Origin: Rhodomyrtus psidioides
Lineage: Eukaryota; Streptophyta; Magnoliopsida; Myrtales; Myrtaceae
DNA: 64,000 nt
NCBI GenBank assembly: GCA_021437785.1
Contig: JAILYB010000014.1
Coordinates: forward strand, 8,184,501 to 8,248,500
Direction of reading: 5' to 3'
The notes under the pieces are model-generated. The model was not told where the DNA came from. It made no database searches and saw only the letters and a list, made by a program, of their open reading frames with translations. The position numbers and the translations under genes were made by a program. How positions within the stretch are numbered: position 1 is the stretch's first letter; each line of letters begins with the position of its first letter. This document shows positions 9,313 to 22,816 of this stretch, one piece after another.

Positions 9313-12068
9313 CCTAAGGTTCTTCGAGTAGAAATGACCTTAAGAAGGTCAAATTAACTAACAACCTATTTGATCGATACATGGATTGACAATGCTTAAT
9401 ATTTCAAGAAAACTAATAAATAATAAATTTGGGTACTCCAACAAAGGATTATATATTCAATAGGTGGGAGTTTTCGGCAATTCGTCAAACCGAAATGAGC
9501 CTAATATGACAAAAAAATGCCTAACTACCTATTTGATCGCCGCGCAAAACATTTGCAGTGATCTTAACTTGACTCTAGCTATTATTTGAAGCGTAATAAT
9601 AAATAAAAAAATGATTATACTTCAACATAGTGTTATCTATACAAAAGTTGCAATTTTCCTATGGTTTTTCGAGTAGAAATGACTTTAAGAAGGTAAAATT
9701 AACTAACTACCTATTTGATCGATACATGGATTGACAATGCTTAAAATTTCAAGATAACTAATAAATAAAAAATTAGGATACTTCAACAAAGGATTATATA
9801 TTCAATAGGTAGGAGTTTTCGGTAATTCGTTAAACAGAAATGAGCAAAATATGACAAAAAATGCCTAACTACCTATTTGATCACCGCGCAAAACATTTGC
9901 CGTGATCCTTAACTTGACTCTAGCTATTATTTGAAGCGTAATAATTAATAAAAAAATGATCATACATCAACATAGTGTAATCTATACAAAAGTCGCAATT
10001 TTCCTAAGGTTCTTCGAGTAGAAATGACATTAAGAAGGTCAAATTAACTAACTACCTATTTGATCGATACATGGATTGGCAATGCTTAATATTTAAAGAT
10101 AACTAATAAATAAAAAATTAGGGTACTTCAACAAAGGATTATATATTCAATAGGTAGGCGTTTTCGGCAATTCGTCAAACAGAAATGAGCATAATATGAC
10201 AAAAAATGCCTAACTACCTATTTGATCGCCGCGCAAAACATTTGCAGTGATCCTTAACTTGACTCTAGCTATTATTTGAAGCGTAATAATTAATAAAAAA
10301 ATGATCACACATCAACATAGTGTTATCTATACAAAAGTCGCAATTTTCCTAAGGTTCTTCGAGTAGAAATGACTTAAAAAGGTCATATTAACTAACTACC
10401 TATTTGATCGATACATGGATTGGCAATGCTTAATATTTAAAGATAACTAATAAATAAAAAATTAGGGTACTTCAACAAAGGATTATATATTCAATAGGTA
10501 GGAGTTTTCGGCAATTCGTCAAACAGAAATGAGCATAATATGACAAAAATGCCTAACTACCTATTTGATCGCTGCGCAAAACATTTGCAGTGATCCTTAA
10601 CTTGACTCTTGCTATTATTTGAAGCGTAATAATAAATAAAAAAATGATCATACATCAACATAGTGTTATATATGCAAAAGTCGCAATTTTCCTAAGGTTC
10701 TTCGAGTAGAAATGACTTTAAGAAGGTAAAATTAACTAACTACCTATTTGATCGATACATGGATTGACAATGCTTAAAATTTCAAGATAACTAATAAATA
10801 AAAGATAAGGATACTTCAACAAAGGATTATATATTCAATATGTGGGAGGTTTCGGCAATTTGTCAAACCGAAATAAGCCTAATATGACAAAAAATGCCTA
10901 ACTACCTATTTGATCGCCGCGCAAAACATTTGCAGTGATCTTAACTTGACTCTAGCTATTATTTGAAGCGTAATAATAAATAAAAAAATGATTATACATC
11001 AACATAGTGTAATCTATACAAAAGTCGCAATTTTCCTAAGGTTGTTCGAGTAGAAATGACATTAAGAAGGTCAAATTAACTAACTACCTATTTGATCGAT
11101 ACATGGATTGGCAATGCTTAATATTTAAAGATAACTAATGAATAAAAAGTTAGGGTACTTCAACAAAGTATTATATATTCAATAGGTAGGAGTTTTCGGC
11201 AATTCGTCAAACAGAAATTAGCATAATATGACAAAAAATGCCTAACTACCTATTTGATCGCCGCGCAAAACATTTGCAGTGATCCTTAACTTGACTCTAG
11301 CTATTATTTGAAGCGTAATAATTAATAAAAAATGATCACACATCAACATAGTGTTATCTATACAAAAGTCGCAATTTTCCTAAGGTTCTTCGAGTAGAAA
11401 TGATTTTAAGAAGGTCAAATTAAATAACTACCTATTTGATCGATACATGGATTGGCAATGCTTAATATTTAAAGATAACTAATAAATAAAAAAATAGGGT
11501 ACTTCAACAAAGGATTATATATTCAATAGGTAGGAGTTTTCGGCAATTCGTCAAACAGAAATGAGCATAATATGACAAAAAATGCCTAACTACCTATTTG
11601 ATCGCCGCGCAAAACATTTGCAGTGATCCTTAACTTGACTCTAGCTATTATTTGAAGCGTAATAATAAATAAAAAAATGATCATACATCAACATAGTGTT
11701 ATCTATACAAAAGTCGCATTTGTCCTAAGGTTCTTCGAGTAGAAATGACTTTAAGAAGGTAAAATTAACTAACTACCTATTTGATCGATACATGGATTGA
11801 CAATGCTTAAAATTTCAAGATAACTAATAAATAAAAGATAAGGATACTTCAACAAAGGATTATATATTCAATATGGGGGAGTTTTCGGCAATTCGTCAAA
11901 TAGAAATGAGCAAAATATGACAAAAAATGCCTAACTACCTATTTGATCGCCGCGCAAAACATTTGCAGTGATCCTTAACTTGACTCTAGCTATTATTTGA
12001 AGCGTACTAATTAATAAAAAAAGTATCATACGTCAACATAGTGTTATTTATACAAAAGTCGCAATTTT
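9313..12068 (+). repeat. 8-mer higher-order repeat I, copy 2 (2756 bp)
   Basis: Monomers start at 9313, 9658, 10003, 10348, 10691, 11035, 11379 and 11724, each exactly 2756 bp after its partner. Visible differences from copy 1 are gttttcc for gttctcc type changes at the marker of the first two monomers, atttgaagcg for attttaagcg near 10965, and gaaattagc for gaaatgagc near 11217. A third, more diverged instance of the first monomer begins at 12069 before the order of subtypes changes. Confidence 0.93.
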
Positions 12069-13936
12069 CCTAAGGTTCTTCGAGTAGAAATGACCTTAAG
12101 AAGGTCAAATTAACTAACAACCTATTTGATCGATACATGGATTGACAATGCTTAATATTTCAAGAAAACTAATAAATAATAAATTTGGGTACACCAACAA
12201 AGGATTATATATTCAATAGGTGGGAGTTTTCGGCAATTCGTCAAACCGAAATGAGCCTTATATGACAAAAAATGCCTAACTACCTATTTGATCGCCGCGC
12301 AAAACATTTGCAGTGATCTTAACTTGACTCTAGCTATTATTTGAAGCGTAATAATAAATAAAAAAATGATTATACATCAACATAGTGTTATCTATACAAA
12401 AGTTGCAATTTTCCTAAGGTTTTTCGAGTAGAAATGACTTTAAGAAGGTAAAATTAACTAACTACCTATTTGATCGATACATGGTTTGGCAATGCTTAAT
12501 ATTTAAAGATAACTAATAAATAAAAAATTAGGGTACTTCAACAAAGGATTATATATTCAATAGGTAGGAGTTTTCGGTAATTCGTTAAACAGAAATGAGC
12601 AAAATATGACAAAAAATGCCTAACAACCTATTTGATCACCGCGCAAAACATTTGCCGTGATCCTTAACTTGACTCTAGCTATTATTTGAAGAGTAATAAT
12701 TAATAAAAAAATGATCATACATCAACATAGTGTAATCTATACAAAAGTCGCAATTTTCCTAAGGTTCTTCGAGTAGAAATGACATTAAGAAGGTCAAATT
12801 AACTAACTACCTATTTGATCGATACATGGTTTGGCAATGCTTAATATTTAAAGATAACTAATAAATAAAAAATTAGGGTACTTCAACAAAGGATTATATA
12901 TTCAATAGGTAGGAGTTTTCGGTAATTCGTTAAACAGAAATGAGCAAAATATGACAAAAAATGCCTAACTACCTATTTGATCGCCGCGCAAAATATTTGC
13001 AGTGATCTTAACTTGACTCTAGCTATTATTTGAAGCGTAATAATAAATAAAAAAATGATTATACATCAACATAGTGTTATCTATACAAAAGTTGCAATTT
13101 TCCTAAGGTTTTTCGAGTAGAAATGACTTTAAGAAGGTAAAATTAACTAACTACCTATTTGATCGATACATGGATTGACAATGCTTAAAATTTCAAGATA
13201 ACTAATAAATAAAAAATTAGGATACTTCAACAAAGGATTATATATTCAATAGGTAGGAGTTTTCGGTAATTCGTTAAACAGAAATGAGCAAAATATGACA
13301 AAAAATGCCTAACAACCTATTTGATCACCGCGCAAAACATTTGCCGTGATCCTTAACTTGACTCTAGCTATTATTTGAAGAGTAATAATTAATAAAAAAA
13401 TGATCATACATCAACATAGTGTAATCTATACAAAAGTCGCAATTTTCCTAAGGTTCTTCGAGTAGAAATGACATTAAGAAGGTCAAATTAACTAACTACC
13501 TATTTGATCGATACATGGTTTGGCAATGCTTAATATTTAAAGATAACTAATAAATAAAAAATTAGGGTACTTCAACAAAGGATTATAAATTCAATAGGTA
13601 GGAGTTTTCGGCAATTCGTCAAACAGAAATGAGCATAATATGACAAAAAATGCCTAACTACCTATTTGATCGCCGCGCAAAACATTTACAGTGATCTTAA
13701 CTTGACTCTAGCTATTATTTGAAGCGTAATAATAAATAAAAAAATGATTATACATCAACATAGTGTTATCTATACAAAAGTTGCAATTTTCCTAAGGTTT
13801 TTCGAGTAGAAATGACTTTAAGAAGGTAAAATTAACTAACTACCTATTTGATCGATACATGGATTGACAATGCTTAAAATTTCAAGATAACTAATAAATA
13901 AAAAATTAGGATACTTCAACAAAGGATTATATATTC
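11870..13936 (+). repeat. 6-mer higher-order repeat, copy 1 (2067 bp, overlaps previous block)
   Basis: The block spans monomer starts 12069, 12413, 12758, 13102, 13447 and 13791. Its left edge lies inside the monomer at 11724 and its right edge inside that at 13791. There aaaaattaggatac (before about 13910) is joined to atatgggggag (after 13938), combining two subtypes; this junction marks the exchange point. Diagnostic features are acatggtttggcaatgc in three monomers, gattataaattc near 13585 and catttacagtg near 13685. Confidence 0.88.
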
Positions 13937-16004
13937 AATATGGGGGAGTTTTCGGCAATTCGTCAAATAGAAATGAGCAAAATATGACAAAAAATGCCTA
14001 ACTACCTATTTGATCGCCGCGCAAAACATTTGCAGTGATCCTTAACTTGACTCTAGCTATTATTTGAAGCGTACTAATTAATAAAAAAAGTATCATACGT
14101 CAACATAGTGTTATTTATACAAAAGTCGCAATTTTCCTAAGGTTCTTCGAGTAGAAATGACCTTAAGAAGGTCAAATTAACTAACAACCTATTTGATCGA
14201 TACATGGATTGACAATGCTTAATATTTCAAGAAAACTAATAAATAATAAATTTGGGTACACCAACAAAGGATTATATATTCAATAGGTGGGAGTTTTCGG
14301 CAATTCGTCAAACCGAAATGAGCCTTATATGACAAAAAATGCCTAACTACCTATTTGATCGCCGCGCAAAACATTTGCAGTGATCTTAACTTGACTCTAG
14401 CTATTATTTGAAGCGTAATAATAAATAAAAAAATGATTATACATCAACATAGTGTTATCTATACAAAAGTTGCAATTTTCCTAAGGTTTTTCGAGTAGAA
14501 ATGACTTTAAGAAGGTAAAATTAACTAACTACCTATTTGATCGATACATGGTTTGGCAATGCTTAATATTTAAAGATAACTAATAAATAAAAAATTAGGG
14601 TACTTCAACAAAGGATTATATATTCAATAGGTAGGAGTTTTCGGTAATTCGTTAAACAGAAATGAGCAAAATATGACAAAAAATGCCTAACAACCTATTT
14701 GATCACCGCGCAAAACATTTGCCGTGATCCTTAACTTGACTCTAGCTATTATTTGAAGAGTAATAATTAATAAAAAAATGATCATACATCAACATAGTGT
14801 AATCTATACAAAAGTCGCAATTTTCCTAAGGTTCTTCGAGTAGAAATGACATTAAGAAGGTCAAATTAACTAACTACCTATTTGATCGATACATGGTTTG
14901 GCAATGCTTAATATTTAAAGATAACTAATAAATAAAAAATTAGGGTACTTCAACAAAGGATTATATATTCAATAGGTAGGAGTTTTCGGTAATTCGTTAA
15001 ACAGAAATGAGCAAAATATGACAAAAAATGCCTAACTACCTATTTGATCGCCGCGCAAAATATTTGCAGTGATCTTAACTTGACTCTAGCTATTATTTGA
15101 AGCGTAATAATAAATAAAAAAATGATTATACATCAACATAGTGTTATCTATACAAAAGTTGCAATTTTCCTAAGGTTTTTCGAGTAGAAATGACTTTAAG
15201 AAGGTAAAATTAACTAACTACCTATTTGATCGATACATGGATTGACAATGCTTAAAATTTCAAGATAACTAATAAATAAAAAATTAGGATACTTCAACAA
15301 AGGATTATATATTCAATAGGTAGGAGTTTTCGGTAATTCGTTAAACAGAAATGAGCAAAATATGACAAAAAATGCCTAACAACCTATTTGATCACCGCGC
15401 AAAACATTTGCCGTGATCCTTAACTTGACTCTAGCTATTATTTGAAGAGTAATAATTAATAAAAAAATGATCATACATCAACATAGTGTAATCTATACAA
15501 AAGTCGCAATTTTCCTAAGGTTCTTCGAGTAGAAATGACATTAAGAAGGTCAAATTAACTAACTACCTATTTGATCGATACATGGTTTGGCAATGCTTAA
15601 TATTTAAAGATAACTAATAAATAAAAAATTAGGGTACTTCAACAAAGGATTATAAATTCAATAGGTAGGAGTTTTCGGCAATTCGTCAAACAGAAATGAG
15701 CATAATATGACAAAAAATGCCTAACTACCTATTTGATCGCCGCGCAAAACATTTACAGTGATCTTAACTTGACTCTAGCTATTATTTGAAGCGTAATAAT
15801 AAATAAAAAAAATGATTATACATCAACATAGTGTTATCTATACAAAAGTTGCAATTTTCCTAAGGTTTTTCGAGTAGAAATGACTTTAAGAAGGTAAAAT
15901 TAACTAACTACCTATTTGATCGATACATGGATTGACAATGCTTAAAATTTCAAGATAACTAATAAATAAAAAATTAGGATACTTCAACAAAGGATTATAT
16001 ATTC
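13937..16004 (+). repeat. 6-mer higher-order repeat, copy 2 (~2067 bp)
   Basis: Monomer starts 14136, 14480, 14825, 15169, 15514 and 15859 match copy 1 at a shift of 2067 bp, including gattataaattc and catttacagtg. The only difference I noticed is one extra A in the A-run near 15806. After about 16004 the monomer at 15859 switches to aggtaggag and ttaaacaaaaattagc, so the copy ends there. The near-identity marks this as one of the youngest exchanges in the window. Confidence 0.9.
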
Positions 16005-16099
16005 AATAGGTAGGAGTTTTCGGTAATTCGTTAAACAAAAATTAGCAAAATATGACAAAAAATGCCTAACTACCTATTTGATCGCCGCGCAAAATATTT

Positions 16100-17131
16100 G
16101 CAGTGATCTTAACTTGACTCTAGCTATTATTTGAAGCGTAATAATAAATAAAAAAATGATTATACATCAACATAGTGTTATCTATACAAAAGTTGCAATT
16201 TTCCTAAGGTTTTTCGAGTAGAAATGACTTTAAGAAGGTAAAATTAACTAACTACCTATTTGATCGATACATGGATTGACAATGCTTAAAATTTCAAGAT
16301 AACTAATAAATAAAAAATTAGGATACTTCAACAAAGGATTATATATTCAATAGGTAGGAGTTTTCGGTAATTCGTTAAACAGAAATGAGCAAAATATGAC
16401 AAAAAATGCCTAACTACCTATTTGATCACCGCGCAAAACATTTGCCGTGATCCTTAACTTGACTCTAGCTATTATTTGAAGAGTAATAATTAATAAAAAA
16501 ATGATCATACATCAACATAGTGTTATCTATGCAAAAGTCGCAATCTTCCTAAGGTTCTTCGAGTAGAAATGACTTTAAGAAGGTAAAATTAACTAACTAC
16601 CTATTTGATCGATACATGGATTGACAATGCTTAAAATTTCAAGATAACTAATAAATAAAAGATAAGGATACTTCTACAAAGGATTATATATTCAATATGT
16701 GGGAGTTTTCGGCAATTTGTCAAACCGAAATAAGCCTAATAAGACAAAAAATGCCTAACTACCTATTTGATCGCCGCGCAAAACATTTGCAGTGATCTTA
16801 ACTTGACTCTAGCTATTATTTGAAGCGTAATAATAAATAAAAAAATGATTATACATCAACATAGTGTAATCTATACAAAAGTCGCAATTTTCCTAAGGTT
16901 GTTCGAGTAGAAATGACATTAAGAAGGTCAAATTAACTAACTACCTATTTGATCGATACATGGATTGGCAATGCTTAATATTTAAAGATAACTAATGAAT
17001 AAAAACTTAGGATAATTCAACAAAGTATTATATATTCAATAGGTAGGAGTTTTCGGCAATTCGTCAAACAGAAATGAGCATAATATGACAAAAAATGCCT
17101 AACTACCTATTTGATCGCCGCGCAAAACATT
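16100..17131 (+). repeat. 3-mer higher-order repeat, copy 1 (~1032 bp)
   Basis: Covers monomer starts 16203, 16548 and 16892. The monomer at 16548 follows the rare caatcttcc marker and tctatgcaaaag, and that at 16892 is the ggttgttcgag subtype. Private changes are aataagac near 16740 and aaaaacttagg near 17004. Edges are approximate, since the flanking B subunits are similar. Confidence 0.8.
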
Positions 17132-18163
17132 TGCAGTGATCTTAACTTGACTCTAGCTATTATTTGAAGCGTAATAATAAATAAAAAAATGATTATACAT
17201 CAACATAGTGTTATCTTTACAAAAGTTGCAATTTTCCTAAGGTTTTTCGAGTAGAAATGACTTTAAGAAGGTAAAATTAACTAACTACCTATTTGATCGA
17301 TACATGGATTGACAATGCTTAAAATTTCAAGATAACTAATAAATAAAAAATTAGGATACTTCAACAAAGGATTATATATTCAATAGGTAGGAGTTTTCGG
17401 TAATTCGTTAAACAGAAATGAGCAAAATATGACAAAAAATGCCTAACTACCTATTTGATCCCGCGCAAAACATTTGCCGTGATCCTTAACTTGACTCTAG
17501 CTATTATTTGAAGAGTAATAATTAATAAAAAAATGATCATACATCAACATAGTGTTATCTATGCAAAAGTCGCAATCTTCCTAAGGTTCTTCGAGTAGAA
17601 ATGACTTTAAGAAGGTAAAATTAACTAACTACCTATTTGATCGATACATGGATTGACAATGCTTAAAATTTCAAGATAACTAATAAATAAAAGATAAGGA
17701 TACTTCTACAAAGGATTATATATTCAATATGTGGGAGTTTTCGGCAATTTGTCAAACCGAAATAAGCCTAATATGACAAAAAATGCCTAACTACCTATTT
17801 GATCGCCGCGCAAAACATTTGCAGTGATCTTAACTTGACTCTAGCTATTATTTGAAGCGTAATAATAAATAAAAAAATGATTATACATCAACATAGTGTA
17901 ATCTATACAAAAGTCGCAATTTTCCTAAGGTTGTTCGAGTAGAAATGACATTAAGAAGGTCAAATTAACTAACTACCTATTTGATCGATACATGGATTGG
18001 CAATGCTTAATATTTAAAGATAACTAATGAATAAAAAATTAGGATAATTCAACAAAGTATTATATATTCAATAGGTAGGAGTTTTCGGCAATTCGTCAAA
18101 CAGAAATGAGCATAATATGACAAAAAATGCCTAACTACCTATTTGATCGCCGCGCAAAACATT
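17132..18163 (+). repeat. 3-mer higher-order repeat, copy 2 (~1032 bp)
   Basis: Covers monomer starts 17236, 17580 and 17924, in the same order of subtypes as copy 1. A private 1-bp deletion changes tttgatcaccgcgc to tttgatcccgcgc near 17458. The same deletion recurs near 20217 and 35726, so those places derive from this copy or a common parent. The block overlaps the left part of the following 8-mer. Confidence 0.8.
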
Positions 18164-20059
18164 TGCAGTGATCCTTAACTTGACTCTAGCTATTATTTGA
18201 AGCGTAATAATTAATAAAAAAATGATCACACATCAACATAGTGTTATCTATACAAAAGTCGCAATTTTCCTAAGGTTCTTCGAGTAGAAATGACTTTAAG
18301 AAGGTCAAATTAAATAACTACCTATTTGATCGATACATGGATTGGCAATGCTTAATATTTAAAGATAACTAATAAATAAAAAAATACGGTACTTCAACAA
18401 AGGATTATATATTCAATAGGTAGGAGTTTTCGGCAATTCGTCAAACAGAAATGAGCATAACATGACAAAAAATGCCTAACTACCTATTTGATCGCCGCGC
18501 AAAACATTTGCAGTGATCCTTAACTTGACTCTAGCAATTATTTGAAGCGTAATAATTAATAAAAAAATGATCACACATCAACATAGTGTTATCTATACAA
18601 AAGTCGCAATTTTCCTAAGGTTCTTCGAGTAGAAATGACTTTAAGAAGGTCAAATTAAATAACTACCTATTTGATCGATACATGGATTGGAAATGCTTAA
18701 TATTTAAAGATAACTAATAAATAAAAAAATACGGTACTTCAACAAAGGATTATATATTCAATAGGTAGGAGTTTTCAGCAATTCGTCAAACAGAAATGAG
18801 CATAACATGACAAAAAATGCCTAACTACCTATTTGATCGCCGCGCAAAACATTTGCAATGATCCTTAACTTGACTCTAGCTATTATTTGAAGCGTAATAA
18901 GAAATAAAAAAATGATCATACATCAACATAGTGTTATCTATACAAAAGTCGCATTTGTCCTAAGGTTCTTCGAGTAGAAATGACTTTAAGAAGGTAAAAT
19001 TAACTAACTACCTATTTGATCGATACATGGATTGACAATGCTTAAAATTTCAAGATAACTAATAAATAAAAGATAAGGATACTTCAACAAAGGATTATAT
19101 ATTCAATATGGGGGAGTTTTCGGCAATTCGTCAAATAGAAATGAGCAAAATATGACAAAAAATGCCTAACTACCTATTTGATCGCCGCGCAAAACATTTG
19201 CAGTGATCCTTAACTTGACTCTAGCTATTATTTGAAGCGTAATAATTAATAAAAAAAGTATCATACGTCAACATAGTGTTATTTATACAAAAGTCGCAAT
19301 TTTCCTAAGGTTCTTCGAGTAGAAAAGACCTTAAGAAGGTCAAATTAACTAACAACCTATTTGATCGATACATGGATTGACAATGCTTAATATTTCAAGA
19401 AAACTAATAAATAATAAATTTGGGTACACCAACAAAGGATTATATATTCAATAGGTGGGAGTTTTCGGCAATTCGTCAAACCGAAATGAGCCTTATATGA
19501 CAAAAAATGCCTAACTACCTATTTGATCGCCGCGCAAAACATTTGCAGTGATCTTAACTTGACTCTAGCTATTATTTGAAGCGTAATAATAAATAAAAAA
19601 ATGATTATACATCAACATAGTGTTATCTATACAAAAGTTGCAATTTTCCTAAGGTTTTTCGAGTAGAAATGACTTTAAGAAGGTAAAATTAACTAACTAC
19701 CTATTTGATCGATACATGGTTTGGCAATGCTTAATATTTAAAGATAACTAATAAATAAAAAATTAGGGTACTTCAACAAAGGATTATATATTCAATAGGT
19801 AGGAGTTTTCGGTAATTCGTTAAACAGAAATGAGCAAAATATGACAAAAAATGCCTAACAACCTATTTGATCACCGCGCAAAACATATGCCGTGATCCTT
19901 AACTTGACTCTAGCTATTATTTGAAGAGTAATAATTAATAAAAAAATGATCATACATCAACATAGTGTAATCTATACAAAAGTCGCAATTTTCCTAAGGT
20001 TCTTCGAGTAGAAATGACATTAACAAGGTCAAATTAACTAACTACCTATTTGATCGATA
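17303..20059 (+). repeat. 8-mer higher-order repeat II, copy 1 (2757 bp)
   Basis: Spans monomer starts 17580, 17924, 18269, 18614, 18959, 19304, 19648 and 19993 with partial flanks. Diagnostic features are acggtacttc in two monomers, ttggaaatgc and ttttcagcaatt near 18690-18780, gtaataagaaat near 18897, gtagaaaagacc near 19320, and acatatgccgtg near 19885. All recur 2757 bp later. Confidence 0.92.
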
Positions 20060-22816
20060 CATGGATTGACAATGCTTAAAATTTCAAGATAACTAATAAA
20101 TAAAAAATTAGGATACTTCAACAAAGGATTATATATTCAATAGGTAGGAGTTTTCGGTAATTCGTTAAACAGAAATGAGCAAAATATGACAAAAAATGCC
20201 TAACTACCTATTTGATCCCGCGCAAAACATTTGCCGTGATCCTTAACTTGACTCTAGCTATTATTTGAAGAGTAATAATTAATAAAAAAATGATCATACA
20301 TCAACATAGTGTTATCTATGCAAAAGTCGCAATCTTCCTAAGGTTCTTCGAGTAGAAATGACTTTAAGAAGGTAAAATTAACTAACTACCTATTTGATCG
20401 ATACATGGATTGACAATGCTTAAAATTTCAAGATAACTAATAAATAAAAGATAAGGATACTTCTACAAAGGATTATATATTCAATATGTGGGAGTTTTCG
20501 GCAATTTGTCAAACCGAAATAAGCCTAATATGACAAAAAATGCCTAACTACCTATTTGATCGCCGCGCAAAACATTTGCAGTGATCTTAACTTGACTCTA
20601 GCTATTATTTGAAGCGTAATAATAAATAAAAAAATGATTATACATCAACATAGTGTAATCTATACAAAAGTCGCAATTTTCCTAAGGTTGTTCGAGTAGA
20701 AATGACATTAAGAAGGTCAAATTAACTAACTACCTATTTGATCGATACATGGATTGGCAATGCTTAATATTTAAAGATAACTAATGAATAAAAAATTAGG
20801 ATAATTCAACAAAGTATTATATATTCAATAGGTAGGAGTTTTCGGCAATTCGTCAAACAGAAATGAGCATAATATGACAAAAAATGCCTAACTACCTATT
20901 TGATCGCCGCGCAAAACATTTGCAGTGATCCTTAACTTGACTCTAGCTATTATTTGAAGCGTAATAATTAATAAAAAAATGATCACACATCAACATAGTG
21001 TTATCTATACAAAAGTCGCAATTTTCCTAAGGTTCTTCGAGTAGAAATGACTTTAAGAAGGTCAAATTAAATAACTACCTATTTGATCGATACATGGATT
21101 GGCAATGCTTAATATTTAAAGATAACTAATAAATAAAAAAATACGGTACTTCAACAAAGGATTATATATTCAATAGGTAGGAGTTTTCGGCAATTCGTCA
21201 AACAGAAATGAGCATAACATGACAAAAAATGCCTAACTACCTATTTGATCGCCGCGCAAAACATTTGCAGTGATCCTTAACTTGACTCTAGCAATTATTT
21301 GAAGCGTAATAATTAATAAAAAAATGATCACACATCAACATAGTGTTATCTATACAAAAGTCGCAATTTTCCTAAGGTTCTTCGAGTAGAAATGACTTTA
21401 AGAAGGTCAAATTAAATAACTACCTATTTGATCGATACATGGATTGGAAATGCTTAATATTTAAAGATAACTAATAAATAAAAAAATACGGTACTTCAAC
21501 AAAGGATTATATATTCAATAGGTAGGAGTTTTCAGCAATTCGTCAAACAGAAATGAGCATAACATGACAAAAAATGCCTAACTACCTATTTGATCGCCGC
21601 GCAAAACATTTGCAATGATCCTTAACTTGACTCTAGCTATTATTTGAAGCGTAATAAGAAATAAAAAAATGATCATACATCAACATAGTGTTATCTATAC
21701 AAAAGTCGCATTTGTCCTAAGGTTCTTCGAGTAGAAATGACTTTAAGAAGGTAAAATTAACTAACTACCTATTTGATCGATACATGGATTGACAATGCTT
21801 AAAATTTCAAGATAACTAATAAATAAAAGATAAGGATACTTCAACAAAGGATTATATATTCAATATGGGGGAGTTTTCGGCAATTCGTCAAATAGAAATG
21901 AGCAAAATATGACAAAAAATGCCTAACTACCTATTTGATCGCCGCGCAAAACATTTGCAGTGATCCTTAACTTGACTCTAGCTATTATTTGAAGCGTAAT
22001 AATTAATAAAAAAAGTATCATACGTCAACATAGTGTTATTTATACAAAAGTCGCAATTTTCCTAAGGTTCTTCGAGTAGAAAAGACCTTAAGAAGGTCAA
22101 ATTAACTAACAACCTATTTGATCGATACATGGATTGACAATGCTTAATATTTCAAGAAAACTAATAAATAATAAATTTGGGTACACCAACAAAGGATTAT
22201 ATATTCAATAGGTGGGAGTTTTCGGCAATTCGTCAAACCGAAATGAGCCTTATATGACAAAAAATGCCTAACTACCTATTTGATCGCCGCGCAAAACATT
22301 TGCAGTGATCTTAACTTGACTCTAGCTATTATTTGAAGCGTAATAATAAATAAAAAAATGATTATACATCAACATAGTGTTATCTATACAAAAGTTGCAA
22401 TTTTCCTAAGGTTTTTCGAGTAGAAATGACTTTAAGAAGGTAAAATTAACTAACTACCTATTTGATCGATACATGGTTTGGCAATGCTTAATATTTAAAG
22501 ATAACTAATAAATAAAAAATTAGGGTACTTCAACAAAGGATTATATATTCAATAGGTAGGAGTTTTCGGTAATTCGTTAAACAGAAATGAGCAAAATATG
22601 ACAAAAAATGCCTAACAACCTATTTGATCACCGCGCAAAACATATGCCGTGATCCTTAACTTGACTCTAGCTATTATTTGAAGAGTAATAATTAATAAAA
22701 AAATGATCATACATCAACATAGTGTAATCTATACAAAAGTCGCAATTTTCCTAAGGTTCTTCGAGTAGAAATGACATTAAGAAGGTCAAATTAACTAACT
22801 ACCTATTTGATCGATA
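20060..22816 (+). repeat. 8-mer higher-order repeat II, copy 2 (2757 bp)
   Basis: Monomer starts 20337, 20681, 21026, 21371, 21716, 22061, 22405 and 22750. I saw no difference from copy 1 in the interior. The junction is visible in the monomer at 19993: gacattaacaaggtc, typical of one subtype, is followed by gattgacaatgcttaaaatttc of another, so the exchange fell between about 20031 and 20062. At the right end the monomer at 22750 continues as acatggtttggc rather than gattgac. Confidence 0.93.
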